In this document: positions 1 to 10,933 of the stretch, in pieces
Layout of the letters: each line of letters starts with the position of its first letter
Position numbering within the stretch: position 1 is the first letter of the stretch
Source of the DNA: Pycnopodia helianthoides
Lineage: Eukaryota > Echinodermata > Asteroidea > Forcipulatida > Asteriidae
NCBI GenBank assembly: GCA_032158295.1
Contig: CM063257.1
Span: 16,832,332 to 16,896,331 of the forward strand
Length of the DNA: 64,000 nt
Direction of reading: 5' to 3'
Translations under genes and position numbers: made by a program
Notes under the pieces: model-generated
What the model saw: only the letters and a program-made list of their open reading frames with translations
Told to the model about the DNA's origin: nothing
Database searches by the model: none

Positions 1-1290
1 ACCAATGATGTACCATCCCTTTATGATATGTTTCTGGAAAACTAGAGGATTGGAATGAATGTACTCTTCCAACAACCAATGATGTACCATCCCTTTATGA
101 TATGTTTCTGGAAAACTAGAGGATTGGAATGAATGTACTCTTCCAATAACCAATGATGTACCATCCCTTTATGATATGTTTCTGGAAAACTAGAGGATTG
201 GAATGAATGTACTCTTCCAACAACCAATGATGTACCATCCCTTTATGATATGTTTCTTGATAACTAGAGGATTGGAATGAATGTACTCTTCCAATAACCA
301 ATGATGTACCATCCCTTTATGATATGTTTCTGGAAAACTAGAGGATTGGAATGAATGTACTCTTCCAACAACCAATGATGTACCATCCCTTTATGATATG
401 TTTCTTGATAACTAGAGGATTGGAATGAATGTACTCTTCCAATAACCAATGATGTACCATCCCTTTATGATATGTTTCTTGATAACTAGAGGATTGGAAC
501 GAATGTACTCTTCCAACAACCAATGATGTACCATCCCTTTATGGTATGTTTCTTGATAACTAGAGGATTGGAATGAATGTACTCTTCCCAAAACCAATGA
601 TGTACCATCCCTTTATGATATGTTTCTGGAAAACTAGAGGATTGGAATGAATGTACTCTTCCTATAACCAATGATGTACCATCCCTTTATGATATGTTTC
701 TGGAAAACTAGAGGATTGGAACGAATGTACTCTTCCAACAACCAATGATGTACCATCCCTTTATGATATGTTTCTGGAAAACTAGAGGATTGGAATGAAT
801 GTACTCTTCCAATAACCAATGATGTACCATCCCTTTATGATATGTTTCTGGAAAACTAGAGGATTGGAATGAATGTACTCTTCCAACAACCAATGATGTA
901 CCATCCCTTTATGATATGTTTCTTGATAACTAGAGGATTGGAATGAATGTACTCTTCCAATAACCAATGATGTACCATCCCTTTATGATATGTTTCTTGA
1001 TAACTAGAGGATTGGAACGAATGTACTCTTCCAACAACCAATGATGTACCATCCCTTTATGGTATGTTTCTTGATAACTAGAGGATTGGAATGAATGTAC
1101 TCTTCCCAAAACCAATGATGTACCATGCTTCTTTAAAACTAGGGGATTACAATGAATGTACTCTCCAAGTAACCAATGATGTACCATATCTTTATAATAC
1201 GTTTCTTGATAACTTGATAATTAGAATTAATGTAATCCTCCAGTAAACAATGATATACCATCCCTTTATGATAGTGTTTCTTGATATTAG
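1..1290. repeat. 74-bp satellite array with higher-order structure
   Basis: Fifteen near-identical 74-bp units start at 1, 75, 149 and so on; unit 16 (1111) is damaged and decay is complete by about 1290. Units differ at fixed sites: TGGAAAAC or TTGATAAC, AATGAATG or AACGAATG, and the bases after CTTCC. Units 5-8 and 12-15 carry the same ordered set of variants, so a 7-unit (518-bp) higher-order period is visible. The array runs off the left edge of the window. Open minus-strand frames of about 61 codons recur every 74 bp only because the unit lacks stops over that span; they are not genes. Confidence 0.97.
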
Positions 1291-2250
1291 GAATAAAATT
1301 AAGGGAAATAAACTGGATTGCGCGATCCCATGGAGGTGCTTTTTGGGGAAACTACACGATTGGGCTGAACTCCTAGAAAAACTCTGCTAGAAAACAATCT
1401 GACATCATATTATGTGTTTTACAACTGTTCCTTGATCTAGATCAGACGTATTGAACATTTCCTTCAAATCCAATGACACAACAATGGTTGGATTTGCAAC
1501 AATACATTTCATCCACGGGCCGTTGTTGTTGCACAGTCTCTTCGTAAAAGTGTTTCTTTGGAAACTAGATTCAGAAGGCCGGAACTCGTCGTCTCGCAAA
1601 ACCGAACCCTTTAACATGATGAGGTCTTGTCCCAAGGCTCGGTTTTATCTAGGCAAACACTGGAGCGATTTTTACACACATGCTTGTGTGCCTACCCCAC
1701 TATGTGTATATGTCCCCGTTTTACATTAGTGATGCTCGGCCTTTGGTGAGGTGTGTATAAAATAGTCGCGTGGATTCCAGCGGTGGCAACTTCGCTGGAA
1801 TGAATCTCGGCGTAATTAATTATTTTGTACATCCCTGTTATTATCATTGGTACACCTTATAATCTAGCCTATGAAGGTATTGCTCACAGCAGTGTCGCGC
1901 TTTTGTTTATTTTACGCTTTAAATCTTGGGCAAACATGATTTGTTTGTCATGGATCTGTTTCTTCTTCAGGATTGCAATACTGCAGGCAACAGCGACTCT
2001 TAGTACGTGTAGAAAGGTTCTTAAGAAGGACAAGAGAGTTTTTAAAGTGATTTGCATTTTACTCAATTAAAAAGGATACACCCAAAATTGTATACCCTGA
2101 AGGTGATCCCTCTGCTGCCGCTTCCCAGGTTGTATCGTGAATTTGGGTGCTATCCCTTGCTGTACGACAGTTACACTGGTTGTATGGTTTCTAACTCCCC
2201 CCCCCCCCCCGAACAAAGATTCAGACAATATAGGAAGACCGCCAACATTA
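1291..2250. other. Unassigned single-copy-like stretch
   Basis: No repeat family or convincing gene seen. Short open frames occur on both strands at 1405-1729 without recognisable domains. A small hairpin (ATTCCAGCG pairing CGCTGGAAT) lies near 1776-1802 and a C11-like run near 2198-2210. Confidence 0.5.
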
Positions 2251-2330
2251 GGGCTAGATAACTCAGTTCAGTTGGTAGGCACATTAATCTAGAGGTTACG
2301 GGTTCAAGTCCCGCTCTGCAGATTGTTCAA
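2251..2330 (+). mobile_element. tRNA-derived SINE head, degenerate (family S)
   Basis: The sequence has an A-box-like CTCAGTTGGTAGG and a B-box GGTTCAAGTCCC about 30 bases on, the internal pol III promoter layout of tRNA-derived SINEs. A duplication (CAGTTCAGTTGG) in the D-arm region makes a working tRNA unlikely. Related copies are at 7985, 34960, 38316 (minus), 60577 (minus) and 62225. Confidence 0.7.
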
Positions 2331-2518
2331 CCCTTACATGTATTGAGTATATCCATTTTGTCCTCACTACTTTACACTGATTGGTTCTCAGCCTCCCCAC
2401 TGTTTGTAAACTAATAACTTTGATTGGCTATAATTGTCCCTCTTTTTTTCTGGATACCGTCTGGATTATTCTTTGCTTCTCTCTTTTGCTATAAATGGAT
2501 ACGTTTTCGTTTGAAGCT

Positions 2519-2905
2519 CTGGTGTTTCTGTTCAGCAGAGTGTGGGTTCGAGTCCCGGTCGTGACACTTGTGTCCTTAAGCAAGACACTTAACCATTATT
2601 GATGCGTCCTACGGATGGGACGTAAAGCCGTTGGTCCCGTGTGTTGTGTAATGTGCGTAAAAGAACCCAGTTGCAATTATCGAAAAGAGAAGGGGTTCGC
2701 CCCGGTGTTCCTGGTTTGATTGGCAGCATATTGCGCCACAGCACCTTGTATACCATTACATGGTGCTATGTAAAGGAATAGGTCTCAAACTTCAAAAACA
2801 TAGCTCCATATAACCTTGCAGGAAAATACTTCACTTTGCTCAGCGCCTTGGGATAGGCAACTAGAATGATGGCGCTCTACAAATGCCTGATGGTTATCTC
2901 CCCTA
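2519..2905 (+). mobile_element. tRNA-derived SINE, long form (family L)
   Basis: It begins with a B-box (GTGGGTTCGAGTCCCGGTCG), then the family body GACACTTGTGTCCTTAAGCA. Its later half (GACGTAAAGCCGTTGGTCCC onward) is shared with 40809-41090. The end carries the SINE-like GCGCTCTACAAATG. Other copies start at 14440, 21897, 37176 and 61548. Confidence 0.75.
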
Positions 2906-3238
2906 CTAATTTTATATATAAGAAATATAAACCGTCAAGAAATTACTTATTTCAGATCATCCAGGGATTTTTTTCTCTCTAAAATGTTAGTCTGGATGTT
3001 GTCAGTGTATGAAACCCTCACTTAAGAAAGCTTCAACTCTGAGCTTTGAGCTACGAGCTGGTGTTTTGCAAAAAAGTAAAATGAAAAGCGTCTAAATTGT
3101 TCACTTCCGTAATTGATAGACAACAAAAAAGTGTTTCTGCAATATGTTTTTACAAATTGAGTTTGCCACATACATCCTTATAACACAACAAATAGAGTCC
3201 AATGTTCATTTATTTCCGCAGTATCAAAATCTAAGGTC
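2906..3238. other. Unassigned AT-rich stretch
   Basis: I see no repeat family, RNA gene or credible frame here. Confidence 0.4.
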
Positions 3239-3604
3239 TTTACAAAATCGTCTCCTGACGATGACTAGAGCAAGCTAGTCGAAACGTTAAGACCAAAAGA
3301 ACTCACTCCGCGGCAGTGCAGTTAATTACGAGAAGTCCCCCCGGTCCACAAAGCTAAAGTAGTAGTCCAGGCCGATTTCCTACCTCCCGCCCAGGTAATA
3401 GTTAATAAGCAGAACAGTTCTTTTCAGAACTGTGAAGTCTCCCGAATTCCGAAAATCTACTCCGCGGTAGTAGAATAAATAGCAAGACAAGTTCTCTTAA
3501 GAACAAATCTACACAGCAAAGTAGATATTTATACACATGGTGTTACCGCAAACCGAATATATATTGATACCTCACCAAGCAATGCCTCAAAACCCATTTA
3601 CAAA
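3239..3604 (+). mobile_element. Penelope-like terminal retroelement copy with hammerhead-like motif (family P1)
   Basis: A 350-bp insert (3247-3596) is flanked by the 8-bp direct repeat TTTACAAA (3239-3246 and 3597-3604). Its 5' end carries CTGACGA (3255-3261), a 6-bp stem GACTAG/CTAGTC (3263-3268, 3275-3280) with a 6-base loop, then GAAAC (3281-3285), the order of a hammerhead ribozyme core. GTCT (3250-3253) can pair with AGAC (3290-3293) as stem I. The body has CTCCGCGGTAGTAGAATAAA and the 3' end has CACATGGTGTTACCGC then CAATGCCTCAAAACCC. A fixed 3' end, variable 5' truncation in other copies and variable-length TSDs fit target-primed insertion. Hammerhead motifs are known in Penelope-like element LTRs; the assignment is inferred. 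Confidence 0.7.
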
Positions 3605-4526
3605 GAACTTGTTTCACAACATTTAGAGAAGGTTTGGAGAAGTTGATGCCAAACAAATGTGACACTGCAGAAGAATCCATTTTAAAAAGCAAATCTTGTA
3701 GGCAATGTTCCCTTTAGTGAAATGCATAGGCATTGAGGCTGGGATAAAATCGTGTTGATCGAACAGTGTTTTGTTGTTTTCTCGGTTGAATTAATCAAAT
3801 GCGTCCATCGATCTAACGGAGACAGAGTAGGCGCCATGTTGGAGCCCGAGCCCACAAACTCTGCGTCCTAATACGACACGTATAAATTGAATGCAACATG
3901 CAGATCATCTTGACGGACACAGAGTGGATTCCGGATTAAAGCCCGAGACAAACTCGTAATTTCGCAAACGCCCACAGACGCGACGTGACCGGCAGTTATC
4001 TCCTGTTCTTGTCATTTTGTCCGTCTCATTCGCTCAGTGCAAACATTGTCTAGTGTCTTCACCAGGCGCGGTATGTTTAATTCTCACAGGTGCATGATAC
4101 GTTAGGTTTGTGTTAAAGACAAGCTTAGTATTTTCATTGTTTATATTTCATGGCTATTTCATCTTTATTCACTCTAAAATCTGACTGATTATAAATGTAC
4201 CAGTGTTAATCTTTCAGAGAAATCTTTCCATCTGAAAATCATTATTTTTTTATTTTTTTTTTCTGGGGTGGGTGGTTTTTTTTTTAGTTTTTTTTTTATT
4301 ATTATCATTGATATTTACCACGACCATCGATCCTTTAGAGAAATCTTTTCATCTGAAAGTCGATGTGAATGCGTGGGAGTACCTCCAAGCATTTCTACAG
4401 TTTTATTACCACAACTGGATTTTTTGTTTGTGCACAGAATCCCAGACAAAACGGAAAGCGGAACAGTGCGTTAAAGTAAAGAGAATTGTTATTGTATTTA
4501 TTCATTTATATACTGTTTCACTGTTT
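3605..4526. other. Unassigned stretch with a 26-bp direct repeat
   Basis: Mostly featureless. TTTCAGAGAAATCTTTCCAT-type sequence at about 4214-4239 recurs at 4335-4360 on the far side of a T-rich block, possibly a small duplication. 3780-4010 is locally richer in CpG but no gene start is evident. Confidence 0.5.
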
Positions 4527-4798
<272 letters not shown>

Positions 4799-4802
<4 letters not shown>

Positions 4803-5143
4803 AGGAACATTACAAGACAAAACCTTGTAAAATATATTTTTGATCACAGATTTACATAAAACTTACACGGTCTAATGATGATGATAGTAGAAAACATCCC
4901 TTGAAATATTTCTGTCTGGAATGCCATATTTGATGAGAAATGAATAAACTAATTTTCCGATTTGAGTTTATCGCTCAGTGAGCGTTTTATTCATTTGTTG
5001 AACCCATATGATTTCATGCAAAGTGTAATCGGTTTTTCACTATTTTCTCGTGACCCAGATGGCCGATCGATCTCAAACTTGTACAGGTTTGTCAGTTTAT
5101 GTATACGGTGGATTACATAAAGTGCTTACACTTCCAGCAACTG

Positions 5144-5174
<31 letters not shown>

Positions 5175-5203
5175 CAAAAACCAATTCTGTAATGTTCCTT
5201 TAA
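4799..5203 (+). mobile_element. TTAA MITE family A, copy A1
   Basis: Family A is about 390-395 bp with perfect TIRs starting TTAAAGGAACATTACAGAAT and a TTAA target. Landmarks in order: ACTTACACGGTCTAATGATG, GAAATATTTCTGTCTGAAAT, central palindrome CGCTCAGTGAGCG, GTGACCCAGATGGCCGATCG, GTGCTTACACTGCCAGCAAC. A1 has lost part of the left TIR, and a poly-T run of about 28 sits at 5145-5172. Its right TTAA (5200-5203) is also the left TTAA of C1. The window has 16 copies, with no coding capacity. Confidence 0.93.
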
Positions 5204-5583
5204 AGGCAAAGTATACCTTTGGTTTTTGGGACCGTTTGATTGTTTTAATCCTATATAAATGTAGATATTACAATAAAACTGACCAGTGAAAATATCATTT
5301 CAAAAGGTGGAAGCGTTTTTGAGATAGTTCAAACAATCTGGAGCGGTAATGTCCACGCAGGAAGAATAATCCCTTATAGGAATACACATCACGATCTGAG
5401 AAACGTTTCTGAGTTTCTCAGATTGACGATAGAACTTACATCTTGTTCCATATCCACATTATTTTGAATTCAAATATTTCTCAAAGTGCTTTATATTATC
5501 GAAAGCTGATGTACTTCTAACCAAGTAAGTTTTTATTGCCCTACATTTTTAAAGTGATTACCAATCCTATACCTTCCCTTTAA
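5200..5583 (+). mobile_element. TTAA MITE family C, copy C1
   Basis: Begins TTAAAGGCAAAGTATACCTT and ends TATACCTTCCCTTTAA, about 384 bp. A palindrome, CTGAGAAACGTTTCTGAG with a second TTTCTCAG, lies near the midpoint (about 5395-5424). Other copies: 26584, 31854, 51727 and a partial at 63614. Confidence 0.88.
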
Positions 5584-5794
5584 GTGGAATTATACGACCT
5601 CGTTTATTTTTAAATCCAAAACCAACCTATCCACCACTTACAAAGCCACCGATCCTTTTTTTCAAACTAATGGAATAAAGCAATTAATACAAATAGAGAG
5701 AAGTCTTAAAATTGGGATGATAAAAGCACTCAAATTACACAAATAGAGAATAAATAATGGGTAAATGGAACAAAAAAGCTGAATTAGAGTTGAG

Positions 5795-6134
5795 TTAAAG
5801 GCCCTGTACACTATTGGTAAGAACGAAAAACACAAATGTTCACAGATTCACACCTAAGTTACATGATTTAAAGTAAGTAATCGTAGAAGGGGGTTCCTTA
5901 AAATGTTTCTGCCTAAAAATGCTATCGTTTCTGAGAAATGAGTAAAACAATAGTTGTTATCACGCGTGTTTGAAAAAAAAACAGAAAACACATAGGTCTC
6001 TTTGCACTTTTTTTCGTGACCTCGATGACCAATTGAGCTTAAACTTTCACAGGTTTGTTTGTTCATGATATGTTGAATCACACAAAAATGGACACTGATT
6101 TTGAGCTGTTATCAAAAGTGAACAATACCTTTAA
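5795..6134 (+). mobile_element. TTAA MITE family D, copy D1
   Basis: Begins TTAAAGGCCCTGTACACTAT and ends AGTGAACAATACCTTTAA. It contains GATGACCAATTGAGCTTAAA, which matches in reverse the internal core of the other D copies and is related to that of families A and B. The central palindrome is decayed here (TTATCACGCGTG near 5958). Confidence 0.87.
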
Positions 6135-6643
6135 CAGAGCACAGAGTGTTATTTTTAGCATAAAGAGATAAGAACTTATCACTCTTCAATCTTTCCTTAT
6201 TCTAAAGTGATAAAAAATGCCTAAGAGTACGTTTGAACTGCACATTATTATCAATATCTGGGGATGTTTGTAGCTTTGAAAAACATTTGTGCACCTGGTG
6301 TTCCAAATCTGACGAAGCATTTTGACTATTCAAACACCTTGGACCGGATTATGGTCATATCCCAGAATTCCTGATGAAAACAAATTTGTCACCAGTGTAA
6401 ATTATTGTAAGGTATTCTACAAAGACCCAGGCATTGAAGGTACTGATGCAATATGAACAGGTGTTGGGTGGGATTCTCGTACAGTTTCACACAGAGGACA
6501 ATTTCAAATCAAGATCATGCCATTTTTTTTATGCAAAACATCTCTAATAGGCAGAATCGTATGTTTTCGTTTGAACCACAAATTGTTATAATTATTTCGT
6601 AATTCATTTGTTTCCTTCTTTAATTATTTATTTATTTGTTTAT
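6135..6643. other. Unassigned AT-rich stretch
   Basis: No repeat family, RNA gene or credible frame identified. Confidence 0.4.
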
Positions 6644-7029
6644 TTAAAGACACTGGACACTATTGGTAATTGTCAAATACCAGTCTTCTCACTTGGTGTA
6701 TCTCAACATGTACATAGAATAACAAACCTATGACAATTTGAGCTCAATTGGTCGTCGAAGTTGCGAGAAAACTATGAAAGAAAAAACACCCTTGTCACAC
6801 GAAGTTGTGTGCTTTCAGATGGTTGATTTCGAGACCCTCAAAATTAATTCTGAGGTCTCGAAATCAAATTCGTGGAAAATTACTTCTTTCTCAAAAACTA
6901 CGTTACTTCAGAGGGAGCCGTTTTTCACAATGTTTTATACTATCAACCTCTGCCCATTACTCGTTACCAAGTAAGGTTTTATGCTGATAATTATTTTGAG
7001 TAATTACCAATAGTGTCCACTGCCTTTAA
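6644..7029 (+). mobile_element. TTAA MITE family B, copy B1
   Basis: Begins TTAAAGACACTGGACACTAT and ends ATAGTGTCCACTGCCTTTAA. A broken central palindrome, CGAGACCCTC then GAGGTCTCG, lies at about 6829-6861. Internal core: GAGCTCAATTGGTCGTCGAA. Frames of 60-78 codons inside it are not conserved in copy B2. Confidence 0.9.
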
Positions 7030-7084
7030 TAATATTAATGATGATTTATGTATTATGTATTATATGTATATTATATTTATGTAA

Positions 7085-7110
7085 TTTATATTTATTATAT
7101 AATATATATA

Positions 7111-7190
<80 letters not shown>

Positions 7191-7221
7191 TATAAATATA
7201 TTATATATAAATATATATACA
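7085..7221. repeat. TA dinucleotide microsatellite
   Basis: About 130 bp of (TA)n with a few interruptions in a TATTATATAAT-rich setting. It is self-complementary and could extrude as a cruciform. Confidence 0.96.
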
Positions 7222-7576
7222 CATAACACTAGTAGGGGAGATGGTCTTAGCTTTCGATCCAAACCGGACCTACGTCAGAGGCATACACAATGTAGGCCTA
7301 TGTATAAATCTGGGATTCCTTTGGACCTCGGAGTCATTTTATACTGTATTGTATAAATACTTTAGGGGATGCAGGCTCCATTTGCAACCTATCGGGCATG
7401 TTGTAAACATAAAAATGTTACAAGATGGCCAAAAAATCATTCAGTAAACGTTCTAATAAATAAACAAGTAAGAAGATCAAGACGTAAAAGGATTTACCTT
7501 TAACAGGAAGGTAAGATGCATGCTTGCAGATATTTCGAGGTTTGTTATTCGTTCGTGGATATTTCAAGGTGGTTCT
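7222..7576. other. Unassigned stretch
   Basis: No repeat family or RNA gene recognised. A short open frame (7241-7447) has no recognisable domain. Confidence 0.4.
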
Positions 7577-7961
7577 TTAAAGGAACATTACAGAATTGGT
7601 ATTTGTAAAATATACTTTTGATCACAGATTTACATAAAACTTACACGGTCTAATGATGATGATAGTAGAAAACATCCCTTGAAATATTTCTGTCTGAAAT
7701 GTCATATTTGATGAGAAATGAATAAACTAATTTTCCGATTGGAGTATATCGCTCAGTGCGCGTTTTATTCATTTGTTGAACCTAATATGATTTCATGCAA
7801 ATGTGTAATCGGTTTTTCACTACTTTCTCGTGACCCAGATGGCCGATCGATCTCAAACTTCTACAGGTTTGTCAGTTTATGTATATGGTGGATTGCATAA
7901 AGTGATTACACTGCCAGCAACTGCTTTGTCAGCAAAAACCAATTCTGTAATGTTCCTTTAA
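7577..7961 (+). mobile_element. TTAA MITE family A, copy A2
   Basis: Full length with both TIRs and TTAA at each end (7577-7580, 7958-7961). The central palindrome is altered to CGCTCAGTGCGCG. Confidence 0.93.
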
Positions 7962-7984
7962 CAAATATATATGACAAAATAGGG

Positions 7985-8295
7985 AGACTGCCACTGCAAC
8001 ATGGAGCTATAGAGCGCCGGCACGTTAATCCAGAGGTCGTTGGTTCAAACTCTGCCCGTCAATTTTGTCTGTGTTCAACCACAAATTATTTATATGGTTT
8101 TTGAGGCATTGCATAGTGAGGTATCAACGTATATTCGGTTTGCAGGAACACCTGGTGTATAATTATCTACTTTGCTGTGTAGATTTTGTTCTTTCGAGAA
8201 CTTGTCTAGCTATTTGTTCTACTACCGCGGAGTAGATTTTCACAAATTATTTGAAATTTATGTGGTCAGTTTCCCCTTGTGGTTTATTACTTGAC
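7985..8295 (+). mobile_element. tRNA-derived SINE (family S) split by a retroelement
   Basis: The head at 7985-8075 has GAGCGCCGGCACGTTAATCC and a B-box-like TGGTTCAAACTCTG. The expected tail, AGTTTCCCCTTGTGGTTTATT, resumes only at about 8264. The interruption is P1 copy 8092-8240. The intact arrangement is seen at 62225-62356, where the same tail follows the head directly. Confidence 0.72.
8080..8252 (-). mobile_element. P1 retroelement, 5'-truncated, with 12-bp TSD
   Basis: The 149-bp insert (8092-8240) carries the P1 3' end in reverse (TTTTGAGGCATTGC, CACCTGGTG) and stops at CTACCGCGGAGTAG, so it lacks the hammerhead end. The perfect direct repeat CACAAATTATTT lies at 8080-8091 and 8241-8252. 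Confidence 0.85.
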
Positions 8296-8580
8296 AATAT
8301 ATCTTTAAAGCAAACTCTGTTGATTGTGGAGATACTAGGGCTTCGGGCAAATAGACAAGAGCCTAGGCTCCTATAACACATCTTCAAATTGCACATCGTT
8401 TTGTTTATTGAAAGCAAAGTCGTAATTAAATCATCTGCGAAACTCAATTTCAACATTGAAAGGCAAAAGGCTGTTATTGATCCCTCTATATTTAGCAGCG
8501 CAGGAAATAAATTGTAAATTTGAATCGGGGGTAAATAATGTTATTTGGTTGTTACCCTGACACCTATGTATTAGGCACGG

Positions 8581-8918
8581 TATAGACCATGTGACCTGTG
8601 ACGTCACATGTTTACAAAAGAGCCACAGAGCCTGGACTTCATACAGGCACAGCTTGTACACAGCTCAATGGAAGAATACAACAAATCTTATGTTTTTATG
8701 GAGATTGCACCGTCTGATTTTTCTCAACTTTTGTTATGAAGAAAGGGGGACATCTCAAAAGCTGTACAGCTGTTGCTTTTGTAAGCCTTGAATTTATGTG
8801 AAAATTATGACACAAAATGTAAATTTTCCCATTATGGCCTGTGTAGTATCTTGCCCGGCAGGAAACGCATTAGAATGTACAAGGTCACCACTCTGTTATC
8901 AAAGGTAAACATGGTCTA
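8581..8918 (+). mobile_element. MITE family H, copy H1
   Basis: Starts TATAGACCATGTGACCTGTG and ends ACATGGTCTA; 338 bp, ends probably at a TA target. It has TGACGTCACATG and GCTGTACAGCTGTTGC. Copies H2 (38595-38940, reverse) and H3 (50688-50988, diverged) confirm the family. Family I starts immediately to its right. Confidence 0.82.
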
Positions 8919-9087
8919 GAGAGGTTTTACAGTCACGTGATGTTATCACGTGACTGTGTGTTTGAGACGCCGTATTGCCGGTCAATGACCAGAGGCAGGA
9001 TCACAGTTCATTACCGTTACCATGACCGGCAAGATGGCTGCCGTTGCGGTAGTCTGGGCCAGTGACGTCAGCTGAAAAACCTCTATA
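8919..9087 (+). mobile_element. Short MITE family I, copy I1
   Basis: About 170 bp beginning GAGGTTTTACAG and ending CTGAAAAACCTCTATA, with an internal palindrome (GTCACGTGAT, GTT spacer, ATCACGTGAC) near the left end. Its near-identical partner is I2 at 19777-19946. It contains CAAGATGGCTGCCG and GTGACGTCAGC. Confidence 0.85.
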
Positions 9088-9138
9088 CTCTATACTTTCC
9101 CGAGTCATGTGAACAAAACCTACAGGCATGTCGCGATA

Positions 9139-9296
9139 CTCGTGTGGGATTCAAACCCACGACCTTTGCCATTCTATAACAGATGCCTCACCCACTAGAC
9201 CACCGAGAATATAGCTATACGAGGCAATCTCTGAGGTCCAATTGGTGAGACATCTGCTCTAGGATGGCAAAGGTCTTGGGTACGAATCTCACCCGA
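9139..9296. mobile_element. Head-to-head pair of tRNA-like SINE heads
   Basis: Minus-strand head 9139-9208: its reverse complement reads GGTGGTCTAGTGGGTGAG (A-box) then GGGTTTGAATCCC (B-box, 9146-9158). Plus-strand head 9229-9296 reads GAGGTCCAATTGGTGAG then GGGTACGAATCTCACC. The two are about 80% alike and form a roughly 160-base hairpin. The box spacing suits a tRNA-derived SINE; I doubt either is a working tRNA. Confidence 0.72.
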
Positions 9297-9338
9297 GTAA
9301 GATGGATGTGTATTCTTTTTGTTACAGGACTCGGGACA

Positions 9339-9733
9339 GTATACTGACTATGAAAATCTTTGCCTTGTAAATGGAGCGAAAATCAACTTTTCTCCTTGAA
9401 ATCGTCAATTCCCCCTTTTCACCTTGTTTTCACAAAGTTCTTTTCTAACTAGCCAGAGCCTAAGTATTTCGAGTTGTTTTTACCGAGCTGTACTGCTGAA
9501 AACATTATTCACCAATTGAAGAGCTCTAGGCTTGGATGGAGAGCATTCCCTGAAATCATGGTGAAATTTACGGAGGCCAGCAAATGGTCTGGAGACTCTT
9601 TTTTTCAAGGGGATTAAAGGAAATTTTAAAGCATGGTGAAAGAGAAATAATTCCTTGAATTTCAGCCAAATCCTGCACTTCACTGAGATTTCACGGTGGT
9701 TTCGCAGCAGAGATTTTCATAGTGTGAGTATAC
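9339..9733 (+). mobile_element. MITE-like repeat family N, copy N1
   Basis: CTATGAAAATCT (9348-9359) is mirrored by AGATTTTCATAG (9711-9722), with GTATAC further out on each side. The inner sequence (TTTACCGAGCTGTACTGCTG, AATCATGGTGAAATTTACGG) is shared with the reverse copy N2 at 44714-45092. Confidence 0.78.
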
Positions 9734-10933
9734 AGTGCGTTACATACATCGGTGTTAGGGTAAAAATTAAATAAAAGTAGTTTTAGTTCTCAAAATAAAT
9801 TTATGTTATAAAGATGTAATGGTAAATCAGCATCATGCGAAAATATATTAATCAGAAGTGCCCCCGTTGATTAAAAATCAAGAAAACTATGTCAAACAAA
9901 ACAAAATTAATTTCCAAAGATAGCCTGCAAGTGACTTTTGGTAATTTCCCTAGTGTCTCTTTGAATGCTGCCCTAAATAAGCCGGATAATATGTAAGTGG
10001 TACCCGCTGTCACCTCGCTAATCAATGTGGATGGAATCAAAGCTCTCGATTGAAAAAAAAACATGACATTTTTTTGCTGTTTTCTCAAGAACTAGACACT
10101 GTATTCAACTGTAGTTTCACTGGTGACTTTCAGTTTATCTTTTCTGAAAATGTTGTTTTTAATTCATCATTGCGTTGACAAAAACCAGGCGATGATCATC
10201 ACATCCCTTTAAACGGGAAAGTGCTTAAATCTCAAATAAGCCTACGCCCTTAAGTCCCAATCGGATATACAGATCACAGAAATCGAATTATCAATCATTT
10301 ACCATTTGGGATGTAGACTCTTCCATACACATAATATTACGGAATATGAATCCATTATTGATTTACGCATAAGCCATATCACACACTCTAGAGGTTCCGG
10401 TTTAAGTTTAACCAGATCCGGTTCCTAAACTCCCCCGGGTTGTGGCCGTGCGGGGGTTTCAAACGGCTGTTTAAGACCAGGTCACTACTCTTTTCTTTTC
10501 ATTCATAAACACCCTTTTCTTTTGTTGAAAGGCGTAATAATGTTGGACAATTTGAACAACTTTTCTGTACATTTTTCAATCTCTGTCACGTACTCGAGCT
10601 CCGTTTCAAGAAGGGGTCAAATTGCATGCGACTCTGAAAGGTTGTGCGTGCGCCCACGTAATAATATATTTCGCATTGAGTATCGGTATGGATTTATTGC
10701 GTTATTACCCGTAACATTTCCTCCACGCGTATGTTAAAACACTCTTCACCGTAATACAATATCTATGGTATTGTTGTTCATACTTTATTTATTTTTTCAA
10801 CTATTGATATTGATCACCAGTTTTTTTATAAACATCAATAAGTAAAAATTAAAAAGGTTTGCCTGTTGGCACAGCATAGGTTTGCCCGTCAGTTTCAGCG
10901 GAAAGGCAGCCCTTTTTATTTTCATGGTCGTAT
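9734..10933. other. Unassigned 1.2-kb stretch
   Basis: No repeat family or RNA gene recognised. Short open frames (9852-10088 minus, 10522-10737 plus) show no domain. GTACCCGCTGTCACCTCGCT near 10000 recurs in reverse near 29100, hinting at an uncharacterised old repeat. Confidence 0.4.

Noticed and set aside
42..1187. Twelve staggered minus-strand frames of 61-85 codons
   Set aside because: They recur at the 74-bp satellite period in shifting frames and encode the same unit; by-products of a stop-poor repeat.
9146..9293. Pair of functional tRNA genes
   Set aside because: Boxes match, but the full cloverleaf does not close and the inverted pairing suggests a SINE relic.
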